This document shows positions 43,985 through 54,280 of a DNA stretch of 64,000 bases, piece by piece (within the stretch, counting starts at the first letter, position 1; each line of letters starts with the position of its first letter). Below the pieces are notes generated by a model, which was not told the origin of the DNA, did no database searches, and saw nothing but the letters and a program-made list of their open reading frames with translations. The stretch covers positions 25,795,253 to 25,859,252 of the forward strand of contig OX377203.1 in assembly GCA_947396885.1 (NCBI GenBank). Reading direction: 5' to 3'. Position numbers and translations under genes: made by a program. The stretch comes from Heligmosomoides polygyrus polygyrus (taxonomy: Eukaryota > Nematoda > Chromadorea > Rhabditida > Heligmosomidae).

Positions 43985-44052
43985 TCCAGACCATTCCACG
44001 ACGCCACGTAGAAATGGAATGCATGGCGCACGCTAGGAGGAGTGCGGATAAA
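43985..44052 (+). mobile_element. SINE-A 3' body fragment
   Basis: ccacgacgccacgtagaaat and ggaatgcatggcgcacgcta correspond to the cacgacatcccgtagaagt and gaatgcgtggcgcatc body of the family, in forward orientation. Confidence 0.6.
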
Positions 44053-44618
44053 CGCTTCGTGAAAAGTATTGCCGTGGATACGAAAAAAAAAAGACGGCAG
44101 AGCCGTTCTTTCCATTGCTAGCTGGAAGGTGGGACTATTATTGGCTGTGTAGACTCCATCATGCCCTCAGTCAATTATGCGAGTCAGCTCGTCCTGGTCG
44201 ATTGAAAGCGTGGGCTTTGCGGTATATTCTGGCGTTCCTCCGAGGAGTGACGTCGTCCGTGGGCTGTCCACGCAGTCGTCGTTCGTTCCGGCTGTTTTGC
44301 ACGAGTTAGCCTGTGGGTTTAGAGAGAATGACGCTAATCATCTGAACAAAAACATCGCAGTCATCGTGGTCTCCATACTTGAGTTATTGAATAACAAACG
44401 TGGATAGTCCTGCATCTGCACATCTTGCACGTCATTCCCTTCTACTTGAGCGCTGCAGAGGGCATCGCTCAAAAATCGACTGTCTTCGAATCTGCACCGA
44501 GTCCGGCTACATTTTTGCGCCTTTTCGTTCTTAAAAATATGGGTGTAGTTGATGTCTTGTGAGGCACATATGTATAGCGTGATCTGACATCTGACCAACC
44601 GATAGTGTGAATGCAAGA
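44053..44618. other. unassigned stretch
   Basis: No gene or repeat copy recognised. Confidence 0.35.
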
Positions 44619-44898
44619 TAAGGATAAGGGATAAGAACGTCGCTAATCAACCCATTTGCCAAACGAGCCACGTAATCCACTTCCACGTTCCATCATGGAG
44701 GGGATTTGAATTCACACTCGCTCTATAACTGGCCATCCGATGGACAAGTCAGAGTTTTATCCGACAAGTCCTGTACTAATTCACTGGTCCATATGGATCA
44801 AAGGCTTGGCTAGCCTTGGCGGAACACAAACCAAAAACATCGACCCGGGGTGCACGCGATAACCAGCGCCTCGTCTGACTACGCTAGACCACGCCGTC
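44619..44898 (-). mobile_element. SINE-A copy
   Basis: Reverse copy: tail aggataagggataagaacg, body gccacgtaatccacttccac, head gcgcctcgtctgactacgct. Confidence 0.75.
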
Positions 44899-45047
44899 AG
44901 TGCAAAATAGTCAGTAAAGTGCCTCAGCGAAATGTAAGAATGGTAGGTCTGCAGTGAGGAAATGGCCATTCCGGTTATTCTAATGAAGCAGAGGTCGAAT
45001 AATGCACCTCATTCTGGACAGAAAAGTCGTTGTAATGTTGTTTTGTT

Positions 45048-45135
45048 GCGATCAAAACTCTAGCGCCAGTAGTAACTCGAACCCGCACCCCTGCTTACCG
45101 TGTGGGGTGCCATCCAGTCTCACCACTGGCTCTTT
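45048..45135 (-). mobile_element. SINE-B copy
   Basis: Reverse copy: gttgcgatcaaaactctagc, taactcgaacccgcacccct (B box), caccactggc. Confidence 0.7.
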
Positions 45136-45416
45136 TTATAAAATGATGTGAGACGAAAGCCGCAAACTTTTAAGGACGTTCACTGCTTTGAAGCAGGCAG
45201 TTTTGAAACGAGCGCTGGTTCAGTTCAGCTTTATGGAACTATGGATAAATGAAATGCGCCTTCTGACCTCCAGTGTTCAGCGAAGTAATGTTTGGACTAT
45301 TCTGGGACATCAGAAGAACTTCGTCGTCTGGTTCACAAATCACTGTAAGGCACCCTTCTTAAATGTCTCCCTGACATCCCGTAAATGTTGCATGTATTCG
45401 GCATCCCGGTTCATGT

Positions 45417-45461
45417 AGCGAAAATGAGCAGCACTAGAAGGTGGTGAGGTGAGCCAATCAT
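45417..45461. repeat. 45-bp direct repeat, copy 1
   Basis: Begins agcgaaaatgagcagcacta and is identical over 45 bp to 46278-46322, 861 bp away. Confidence 0.85.
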
Positions 45462-45594
45462 AACCAAACAGAGCACCGGCCGAACCGGCGCCAGCCAATC
45501 AGTGTACCGGCTGTTCGTGACAAGCGCTTTCTGAATGGCACGCCAATTTGATACGATATGGTTCGCTGGCACCTCCCTATGTTGCCCATCTTCG

Positions 45595-45745
45595 CGACAT
45601 GTACCAAACACTGACTTGTCCACCGGATGGGCTATATTGATCAAGTATGCCTACAAACCGATTCCATATTTTGGTATTTTTAGAAGTAAAATGCGTGGCT
45701 ACGCACATATTGACCGATTGAGGCTGACGTAAGCCTTTTATGTTA
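45595..45745 (+). mobile_element. SINE-A 3' half, strongly diverged
   Basis: Landmarks caaacactgacttgtccacc, ttagaagtaaaatgcgtggc and taagccttttatg. Confidence 0.5.
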
Positions 45746-45921
45746 TCTTTAATTTATATTGAATGGAAGCTGCTATTTGCAATGAACACAGTTGGAAGAC
45801 CCCCCTTTTGCATCATTCTCATGGAGGACTGACAACATAAATCGCGGATATATTTGTTTTCTACGGTTTATTCACGTCATTCACAAAGTCTGCCTAGCCA
45901 TAAGTGTACTGGAATGCACCT

Positions 45922-46062
45922 CAGGGGCCAGATTCATCAACGACTTACAGCAATCTAACGGAGAAAATACTGTCGAAGTCCCTAATAGCGCAGCTTATCA
46001 ACAAGCGCTACGCGATATGGTGAAGCATTTCGAAGCATCGCTTGTTGATAAGCCGCGCTATC
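45922..46062. repeat. TIR-like end plus stem-loop
   Basis: caggggccagattcatca at 45922-45939 matches the palindrome end at 22059-22076. A hairpin with 22-nt arms follows: 45985-46006 pairs with 46039-46060 with one mismatch; core gcttatcaacaagcg. Possibly a MITE remnant whose other end is lost. Confidence 0.6.
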
Positions 46063-46277
46063 AGGGTCACTCGCTAGCAATAGGAGTCTAACCCGGCGTC
46101 CGAATTCTTTCAATGCTATTAGTGTTCGCTATGGTCGCCTAAGAGGTCCAGGTTATTTAGTGACTCCGTGCTCATGCTGCATAACTCCCTCTAGACTGAT
46201 GCTGTGATCATCTAAAGACAGTATGTAGCATTCGACTCCGTAGTTACTTTGAACCATTTTACCGGCTCAGCTTTACC

Positions 46278-46322
46278 AGCGAAAATGAGCAGCACTAGAA
46301 GGTGGTGAGGTGAGCCAATCAT
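46278..46322. repeat. 45-bp direct repeat, copy 2
   Basis: Identical to 45417-45461. Sequence outside the repeat differs on both sides. Confidence 0.85.
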
Positions 46323-47530
46323 CCTTCTTTTCTTTAAGTAATTTCTTTCGGTCCTTTATGAAAAGGAATGTCGAAGAACTGTTTGAAGGCGAAGTTCCCG
46401 GATTCCAACCTTCTTGTCGGAATGGAGGAGTATGATACGAAGCATAGCTAAGATTTGAACCATTACTACTCTTTTCGACTGTCGGAGCACCTAAACACCC
46501 ATTCGAGGACAGCTCCAGCTTTATAGAACGTTTGCGTCATTGTGCAGGCGTCTCTGCCAGCGTCCGTCTCCTAGAAAATTTAGCTTTTAACTAGGTTACC
46601 GCAAACAAGGCAATGGAGCTCGACTTCTTAGGAACGCGGACACGAGCTCATTTCCAGTAGGCCCGGCAAAAAGCTGGCGGCAATTTTCGTGGGGCAGCCG
46701 CCTTGGGGCTCATCTCTGATGTCTCATTCGTTAGCCGGGCGCTGCGTGTCCATTGAAGGCGTCAGCTGCCGAGTGACGTGCGGCGGAGATATCCGGCGAT
46801 GAACGCCATCGTCGCCATTAGTCGTCGCCGCGCATCCACCCGCATCGGACGGACGACGCGCATCGAGCGCCGTCGTTTGCAAGCCGCTCTCCACCTAATG
46901 ACATTAATCGGACTCGCACACACACCCATGCATGCACGCAGGCAGAGGCATGGACAGAAGTACCCGTCCATATCCAGGCTGCGCTAGCCGCCGGCAGTGT
47001 TGCGGACGCCGTGTTATTCTTGAGGGGTTCTCGGAATGAAACCTGATGCCCTCGAGTTTTGGCGAATATGCGAGAATACCAAGTGGTGACGAATTACTGA
47101 GCAGAAGGAGATTTCAGGGTTAAGCTGGCGGATAGGAGACTAAAGGAACTCACAGACAGCCCTTCGAAGCAGGCTCTCAGAATTGGTACTGAACGCACTA
47201 CGCAACGCAGACATGCTGTTGTGGGCATCCCTCAGCACCGTACTCGCTGATCCACGATTTCCTTTCAAAGCTCTAACAACATCCCCACCTGTACCCGCTA
47301 CGTGCCGGAATAGCACAGCAGATCATCCTTCCTCGAGGTAGAAGAAGGCCGTTCTATCTCACGTTCTGATTCCTTGCGAAGAGGTTTGAACGACGCATCT
47401 AGTCTTAGCATGCCGAGAAATCCAGAGACTTATAGTTTTCTTCATGAAGCGGACATTGTGCAATGTAATGCTTGACCAGCTCGTCAAATGCACATGGGCT
47501 CAGCTCTAGAGGCAGCGCTTCTGATCAGTA
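46323..47530. other. unassigned stretch with a GC-rich core
   Basis: 46740-46990 is CpG-rich with long frames open on both strands (46762-46971 minus, 46778-46987 plus), dominated by Arg, Ala and His codons. That is typical of GC-rich noncoding sequence. No domain was recognised. Confidence 0.4.
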
Positions 47531-47800
47531 ACAACGGTAGCGCAATTGGAGAGGGCGCCTGTTGTCGCGTGCACGCGATTTCAAGGTCTTGGGTCGGGTT
47601 TTGCACCCAGTCCAACCAAGGCTTCCATTTTTCCGAGGTCGAGGAATTTGTACCAGATCTGTCTGGGATGAATAAAGCACTGACGTGTTCATTGGCTGGT
47701 TGCCACAAGTCGCTGAATAGGCCAAGAACCCATTCAGATTGTTTCCGCGACATCCGGTAGAAGTAGGATGCGCACCGCATCCCAAATCAGACCCCTTTGT
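47531..47800 (+). mobile_element. SINE-A copy
   Basis: Forward copy: cggtagcgcaattggagagg, ttgtaccagatctgtctggg, gcgacatccggtagaagtag, catcccaaatcagacc. Confidence 0.78.
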
Positions 47801-47847
47801 TCCCACCCTTTAACTATCAACAGCGATTTAAGCTCTCGTAACGATGT

Positions 47848-47938
47848 TATGTTGCGGTTCAAAATCTGCCGCTAGGCGAGACTTGAACCCCTGCTGACTG
47901 GACGGGAATCCTCTATGCCATTACACCACTGGCGCTGC
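47848..47938 (-). mobile_element. SINE-B copy
   Basis: Reverse copy: gttgcggttcaaaatctgcc, gcgagacttgaacccctgct, tgccattacaccactggcgc. This is one of the better preserved heads. Confidence 0.75.
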
Positions 47939-49016
47939 CTGATCACACGCAACATCCACACCTCGGGGGACCCGTCAGCACTCACCCGCATCAACAGAAG
48001 TCCTTCTCACGTGAATCGGGTAACTCCGAGTACCGCTGTCTCGGTTCTACGCGACATGACAGTGGACGCCTGCAACCCATCCTTCTCGCGGTGGTCCTCT
48101 TTTGACTCTGAATTTACGCCAATTTTGCATTCTAAGCCTAAAAGAACTATTGAAGTGAGGCATAGCTTAGAGAATAGTCGAATAAAAAGTGTTTGCGTCG
48201 TATTTAGTTTGTAATTAGTGACCTGCATATTATTTTCCGACAACATGAATGTCCAGCACCTCAAGCTGCCCTCGGAGGCCCCAAGTCAACGTCGTGCGCG
48301 AGTGAAGAGGAGGAAAACTTCGGTGTCTGGCGCTTTCTGATTGCAGCATAAGACGTTGAACGCGGCAGAGACGCCACGTTCCGTTGGAACAAAGCTTGCC
48401 TTCTCTCTTCGGGTTCGCATGAAAATCTTCGGACGGAAACTTGCAGCTCAAACCAACCTTTCAACATCTATAAATCTAAGCAGCTCTTACAACAATCCTT
48501 CTTTCAGTTCTTGTCAATAATAAGGGAACAGGTGGCTTCTAAATGGACCTTACTTGGTGCCTTCTTCCAGTGTTCACTTGCTTCGAAGCGGCCTAAAAGG
48601 CACGATACGGTTCCGCGGTGAGAATTGTGCTGCGATGAAAATTTCCTCTGGAAACTGCAATCGAGTTACTTGGACAAGGAGACGAACGGCTTGTAGACCA
48701 CAAGGACTTGGCTGCTCCAAGCCTTGCAGAACAAACCATTTGGATTCTGCAGAGCGAGTTGTTGTGCATGGACGACGAATAAGACTCCTATTGTTGGCGC
48801 GATGGGACTCCAACTGTCAGGCAAAACAGATCATCTAATGAGCAGATGAGAAGGAGTGGAATGTATCTATAGCCTCGCAGCAGTGCACTTACCTAGACAG
48901 ACTTGGAGAAAGATCTGGATATTCCGCATGGAACTAGTACTTTTGCATTTTATAAGTTGGATTTATTCAAATTTTAGAGAGCTGACAAATGCTTTACAAC
49001 CTTGTTGAGCACAGAA
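47939..49016. other. unassigned stretch
   Basis: Frames at 47915-48214 and 48554-48838 are open but match no known family. The minus strand of 48574-48813 is likewise unrecognised. Confidence 0.4.
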
Positions 49017-49296
49017 TGAAGGATAAATGACGACGTTGCTCAATCCCTGTTGGGATACGCCACGCATTCTACTTCTACGAGATCTCGTGGAGGCGATTTG
49101 AATGCGTATTTGGCCAGACAATGACTTGCGGTGGCCAGCCGTTGAACAAGTCTGTGCTTTTCGTTCACAGACGAGTCTGGTACAAATTTACCAACCCCGG
49201 AGGGTTGGAAGGCTTGGTTGACCTAGGCAGAAAATCCAAACCAGAAATCTGGTATCGGGTGTAGGCCAAAGCCGCCACCTCCCCCCACTGCGTGCA
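49017..49296 (-). mobile_element. SINE-A copy, near full length
   Basis: Reverse copy: tail gaaggataaatgacgacg, cgccacgcattctacttcta, cagacgagtctggtacaaat, head cctccccccactgcgtgc. Confidence 0.82.
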
Positions 49297-49683
49297 GAAT
49301 ATCCTGCAAAAACTTAGTTTTGTAGAAACTAATTCGGCGATATCTAAGGAATGCAAATGCGTTTCCTATGTTGGCACACGGTTATCTTTTTCCTTATTTT
49401 CCTTTCGTTTTGTCCAGATTGTTATATTCTTCTTGCAACTCTTCTCCTCCTCAGCGCTAGCAAAGAGCAGTATCTAAATTCGTGCTTCGCTTTTTTCATA
49501 AGGTCGACGTCACCTCATCGTGTAAAGCAAACCTTCTACCGTAGTGTCTACACGGTCATCAAGAGGTAGGTAGCTCTCTCATGATGACGTGATCGGATGT
49601 GTCGTTTTCGCGGGCATCGCGGTTGCCTTCCGGAGGCCTTGCACTCTAGGATAAACCTAACAGCCGTTGGAAGCATGGTTTGA

Positions 49684-49765
49684 CGCAATCGGCGTAAGCA
49701 TTCGGCTTTGCAGAAAGTGCGGGTTCGAGTCTTGGCTGGTGCTCGAGTTTTGATCGTAAGATCCC
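49684..49765 (+). mobile_element. SINE-B copy
   Basis: Forward copy: ggcgtaagcattcggctttg, agaaagtgcgggttcgagtc, ggctggtgctcgagttttga, tcgtaa. Confidence 0.72.
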
Positions 49766-51728
49766 TTACAACGCTGATAAGCCCAAAAGCATCCGCCTGA
49801 GGTTGAAATGAGATGGATGGATAAACTTACAGAATGATTCTATGGCCTTCTCGACCCTACAAGATAGATCCATACCATCTGTGTTCTGTCCCATAGCTTT
49901 AAGATGAATTAGTGCTGCTTTTAAGGCCTCTGATCACCTGATTACAAAGGGGAATATTCACGCGCCCTTCTGAATTTCCCATTTAAATAGAGTGCCCATT
50001 TGCCCCAACTAAGGCTCACTTTTCAACCCCATTAAGGAACTTAGGGATCATTACTGACCATGCAAGCTACTCGAGACCCGGTGGCCGCTTGCCGAGGGTT
50101 CTATGAAGTCAGCTCCATCCAGATGGCGCTTTCAGTTTATCCTTGTGGATAAAAAAGTGTTCCACTCCTTTTTCCTAAGATACGTCACCGCTGAGATGTC
50201 GAACTCCTCCCCGTCTGACGTCTCTGATGGCGTCTCTTGGGAAAGTGTTTCCGTCACAATTATACCTTCTGTGGAAGTCAGACATCGACGAGTGCGCTCT
50301 AAGCTGACATCACCCGCCGTCATCTGGAACAGTTACCAGCTACCGTTTCCGGATCCCAGGCTGCTCAGTGCCAATTCCCATTGCTTTTTCCCGAAATGGC
50401 CTTATGAATGGAGCACGAAAGGGCATCTGTTGCCAAGCAGGCCAGCCAATGGAGCCATAAGTCACGGGCGTCGTCTTTCATCGCTCCGTTCATTCGCGTT
50501 AGCAATAACGCTGAAGCCCTAATGGCTTCATTGGATTAACCGAATCAGCTGAGCGACGACGTGCGCTGACGCGAAGTGCCGAGTAATCAGCTTTTCTAGG
50601 CATTACACGCACTTCTGCGTGAAAATGAGCGGATTCGAGCTTTTTCGCGTCGTCGGCCGGCTCTGGTTATTTACCGCGATTATGCAGCACTAAATTTAGA
50701 GACGTCGTCGCAGGCGCCCACGTCACTTGACGTCATCCTCGTGCCTCTCCCCAGCCGAGGGCTCCGGGGGCGGTGCGGGCAAGGACAGCGTGAAGTAGCT
50801 GTTTTCCCAGAAGGGGCACTTGCCCATGAGAAGGGCGGGAGACGAATGGTGAAGGCGTCCAACAGACGAGGAATGAGTGATTATACCGCAAGCTCTGCAT
50901 TATGGACCGCTTGGAGGGCACGCAGACATTGCATTCGACGCCGAATCGGATGGCTTGAATCCGTCACTGTTTTCAAACCCGGTTAAAAGGATTGCGCGAG
51001 TAATGGTACTTTTGGAACGCCCCGTATCCTGAGATGATTAAAATGAAAGCGGCCTTAACAGAAAGGACTTTCAGGTGATCCAAACCATTGATTTGTCTTC
51101 GGATCCCACATCGCATCTCCTAATCGGATAGGAAATCAGATTCCTAACTCAAATCTGTTATCTGAATTATCCGAAAATCCGATCTGATGGAAATTACCCT
51201 TTCTACGTAAGGTCTGGGGTTTTCGAAAATGCTATTTTTTGCACAATGCTCTCAATCAGCGTTAAAAATGATGCCTTCGATTTATCCAAATCGGCATCAG
51301 ATCCAATGTCCTAGAAGGCACACAGATTTTAGTCCAGTGGTAACCGAGCTCTGCTTTGCAGAAATAGACGGAAGAAAATAACAAGATCGCATGGACTTTG
51401 AACAAAAGCGACATTTGGCGTCTTCGATCTCTCACCGGAAAAAGCCTATTATATTTTTGCTATAAAATCACAACATTATTGGTTTCGAAGAATAATTCCG
51501 TCCGCCAAGAGCTCGGGGAAGAATCTGGGTAACTATAACCGTGACAGTACATATTTCAAGCTATAGGGCTTGGACTGAGGGCTTGCTCTATTCCTCATCA
51601 TTTCTATCGTCTTGCTGCAGATGCTACACATCGCGAACTGCTTCGAAATTCACATAAGGCATTTTCAGTGGGCTTCAAGCGGTTGTAGCTAAGCTGTCAG
51701 TTTGGTTTTAAGGCTGTTTAGACGATAT
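49766..51728. other. unassigned stretch with a GC-rich block
   Basis: 50100-50990 is GC-rich. A 139-aa frame (50103-50522) has an internal MSNSSPSDVSDGVSWESV segment but no known domain. acgtcacttgacgtca (50719-50734) contains a CRE-like TGACGTCA. No gene is called; a regulatory region is possible but unproven. Confidence 0.4.
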
Positions 51729-51790
51729 TTTGTTGCGATTAAAACTCTAGCGCTAGGCGGGACTCGAACACGCACCCCCTCGCTAGGGAA
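51729..51790 (-). mobile_element. SINE-B copy
   Basis: Reverse copy: tttgttgcgattaaaactct, agcgctaggcgggactcgaa, cacgcaccccctcgctaggg. Confidence 0.7.
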
Positions 51791-51944
51791 GGAACTCAAT
51801 AAAAATTATTGTTGAGGGCTGAGCGAGTTTGACAGGACTTGCCATGGGGCCGCCCAGAGTTTTCGTTTGTTCGTCGTCTTCAAAGTTCTGTAAGTTTGCA
51901 CAGGAAACGCATTGAAAATAATTAGAGGATGAAAATTTAATAGA

Positions 51945-52213
51945 CTGCGTTAAAGAATCCTTTCTGGAGTACTCCACGCATTCTACTTTTCCTACATGTC
52001 GTGGTGGAGGCAATTTGAATGCGTAGTTGGCCCGTAGAATCGACTACGGTGGCTAACCGCTTGACATGCCTGAGTTTTATCCTTCACTGACAAGTCTGAT
52101 ACCAACACGGAGAGACGGAGCCTTTGGTTGGTCCGTGTGTGATCCGATCCAAGAAGCTGGAGTCGGGTGCACGTGACAGCTTGCGCCTCCACCGACTGCG
52201 CTTCAGCATGCTT
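51945..52213 (-). mobile_element. SINE-A copy
   Basis: Reverse copy: actccacgcattctactttt, gtcgtggtggaggcaatttg, gacaagtctgataccaacac, gcgcctccaccgactgcgct. Confidence 0.75.
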
Positions 52214-52444
52214 TTCCCCTCGTGGGATAGCGCTGTTAAACGGCTACTTTGAATTGTTTACTGAAATAGTGGAGAGTATTCGTGGGCGATTTTCATTATA
52301 TTGTAGTATAACCGGCAGTCTAGCAGAAAAAGCTCGGAATGCGATGTGGTCGAAATGCCAAGTTTCCTGGAACGAATGGAAACGGACGTGCTAATAGTAA
52401 AAACACGTGCCGAAGTCGGTGCTTGAAGGGTCCAAATTGTAGTG

Positions 52445-52700
52445 ATAAAGGCACCGTGGTCGGCGTTACGCAGTCGCTTTATGGAATGCGCCACGACCTC
52501 TAGTTCCACGGATCATCCAAGCTAATCTGGGAGCGTATTTGGCCTATTCAGTAAGTGAGTAGGCGCAGAAGAACTCACGATCAGTGTTGAAAGCTTGGTA
52601 GCATTTCACCGACCTTGGAGGGTAGGAAAGCTTTCTTGGTTTGAATGACGGGAATTATAATAGTTCCAAACTGTGATCCTTACACTTTAGAGGTGAGGTG
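52445..52700 (-). mobile_element. SINE-A, diverged
   Basis: Reverse copy: gataaaggcaccgtggtcgg, gaatgcgccacgacctctag, ctaatctgggagcgtatttg, tcaccgaccttggagggtag. The head is not recognisable. Confidence 0.65.
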
Positions 52701-53200
52701 CAGTTGTTTGAAACGACCTCGGGAATTGTTACGCCTTTTATCCAAATTGAATCCACATTTCCTTCACTGGAAAGAGTGAAGCTTCGGCAGAAGACGTTGC
52801 TTCACGCAGCCGCAACTGTTTGTCGGTTTCGCCGTCCGCATCAGAGGACGGATGCACTTCGCCGGATCGAAAAAACGGCTCTTTGAACGGACGTGGACAC
52901 CACACTCTGCGCGGCCGCGATGACATCACTTCGCTCTGGGTTGCTGGTGCCCTGCGCTTGTGCTGCTGCCTGTTATGGTCGATGAGATTAGCGCTGCTGG
53001 AGAGATGATGTCACTGGCACTCAGCTGGAAGGCCTTCTCTCCGGCTATTTGTGTCTTGTTTATCCTAAGAGTGAGGAGACGGCCGAGTCGGCTGCTAACG
53101 GCGGAGAGCTTCCTGAAAAGTGCACGTTGAGGAATGTAACGAAGAACAAAGGTAGAGGGCAGAGCCCGCCGCGATTTACGACTTCAGCCTTTTGCTAGGT
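52701..53200. other. GC-rich unassigned stretch
   Basis: Block at about 52790-53110 is GC-rich, with gatgacatcactt and gatgatgtcactgg as paired inverse motifs. No coding family recognised. Confidence 0.4.
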
Positions 53201-53201
53201 A

Positions 53202-53400
53202 CCGTGGAGGCATGTTGATATCGGATTTGGCGCGAACACTTAAGCCGGCAGCCCAATGGATACGTGTTTTCTCGCTCCAGGCAAGTCTGCAGCTTGTACC
53301 CTTTCCCTGAGGAATGGAGTGCTTGGTTAACCTGGGAAAAGGGTGAACCGCAGAACCTAAGATCGGCTATGCGTACACGCGGAAACAAGTGCCTTCTGTT
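53202..53400 (-). mobile_element. SINE-A, diverged
   Basis: Reverse copy: gtggaggcatgttg, ctccaggcaagtctgcagct, gaatggagtgcttggttaac, gtgaaccgcagaacctaaga. Confidence 0.6.
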
Positions 53401-53639
53401 ATCTCCGCCAAACGCTATAGTAAATATAATAAAACAAAATAATAGAGAACGAACCAAAACAGAAATGTCTGTTCCCTGAGCCTCATTGATGACTAAGCTC
53501 TTCGCTGTGGCATATGATAGCGCTGTCGGAGGAGGCACTCGTTCGATAACTCGGATACAAGATGGATACGGATTCCTGGGGAAGACTTCGCGCCCGGGTT
53601 CACGAACCCGGCTCTCCTTCATTATTTGATCGGTGAGTA

Positions 53640-53805
53640 GGTGGTAGACTTGTTTGGGAAAGATAATGCACTGACCTGCCCATAGGCAGGCCAGTTGTAT
53701 AGAGAAACACTCATTCAAATGGGCTCTGCGATATTCCGTAAGAGTGGGGTGCGTGGAGAATTCGCCAAAGGGAATCGGTGAGGTTAGATGAGGGTCAATG
53801 GCGTC
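53640..53805 (+). mobile_element. SINE-A 3' half, diverged
   Basis: Forward copy: gtagacttgtttgggaaaga, taatgcactgacctgcccat, actcattcaaatgggctctg, gatattccgtaagagtgggg. Confidence 0.6.
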
Positions 53806-53884
53806 AACAACTGAGCAGCATACACTCCTGTTCATTGCAGGTTTGACTGTTGTGCTGCTGACGATTTAGCAGTAATGATTTTTT

Positions 53885-53940
53885 ACAGTCCTAAGGAAGT
53901 TTATAGTTTGAAACGTCGTCAACAAACACTGACTTCGAGC
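53885..53940 (+). ncRNA. hammerhead-like motif, copy 2 (decayed)
   Basis: cctaaggaagtttatag then tttgaaacgtcgtcaac aligns with copy 1 (cctgaagaag...cgaaacgttgtcaat), and both are followed by gactt.gagcttc about 25 nt later. CTGAAGA has become CTAAGGA and the stem is weak. GAAAC-GTC-GTC is kept. Confidence 0.4.
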
Positions 53941-54001
53941 TTCGCGCAAGGACAATGGAAACGCATAAAACAAAACACTTCCTTGAAATGAAGAAAAATT
54001 A

Positions 54002-54280
54002 GGGGATAAAGCGGCAAATGTCGGAGTCCTTTAACTCCTTTGCGGGATGCGCCATCTATTCATGTACAAAATGTCATGGAGGCTACTTGAATGCGTATTT
54101 GTCCACTACAACAACATGCGGTGACCAGGGGCAACTCAGGGTTTCACCCTTGCCAGACAAGTCTGATTCCAACTCACCGAGCCCGAAGGGATGCAAAGAT
54201 TGCTATCCTGGGTGGGTACAAAAACAACAGTCTTGGTTGGGGCTCCTGAGACCACAAACCTCCATGTGCGCTACCACACG
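54002..54280 (-). mobile_element. SINE-A, diverged
   Basis: Reverse copy: aggggataaagcgg, tttgcgggatgcgccatcta, gtcatggaggctacttgaat, gccagacaagtctgattcca. Confidence 0.7.

Noticed and set aside
46762..46987. Overlapping frames open on both strands
   Set aside because: CpG-rich sequence depresses stop codons in all frames; the product is Arg/Ala/His-rich without motifs.
50103..50522. 139-aa frame with MSNSSPSDVSDGVSWESV
   Set aside because: Reads plausibly but has no domain, splice partner or known relative; kept only as part of a GC-rich island.
53176..53835. 219-aa open frame on the minus strand
   Set aside because: It is built from two opposed SINE-A copies (53202-53400, 53640-53805) plus spacer; the translation has no family match.
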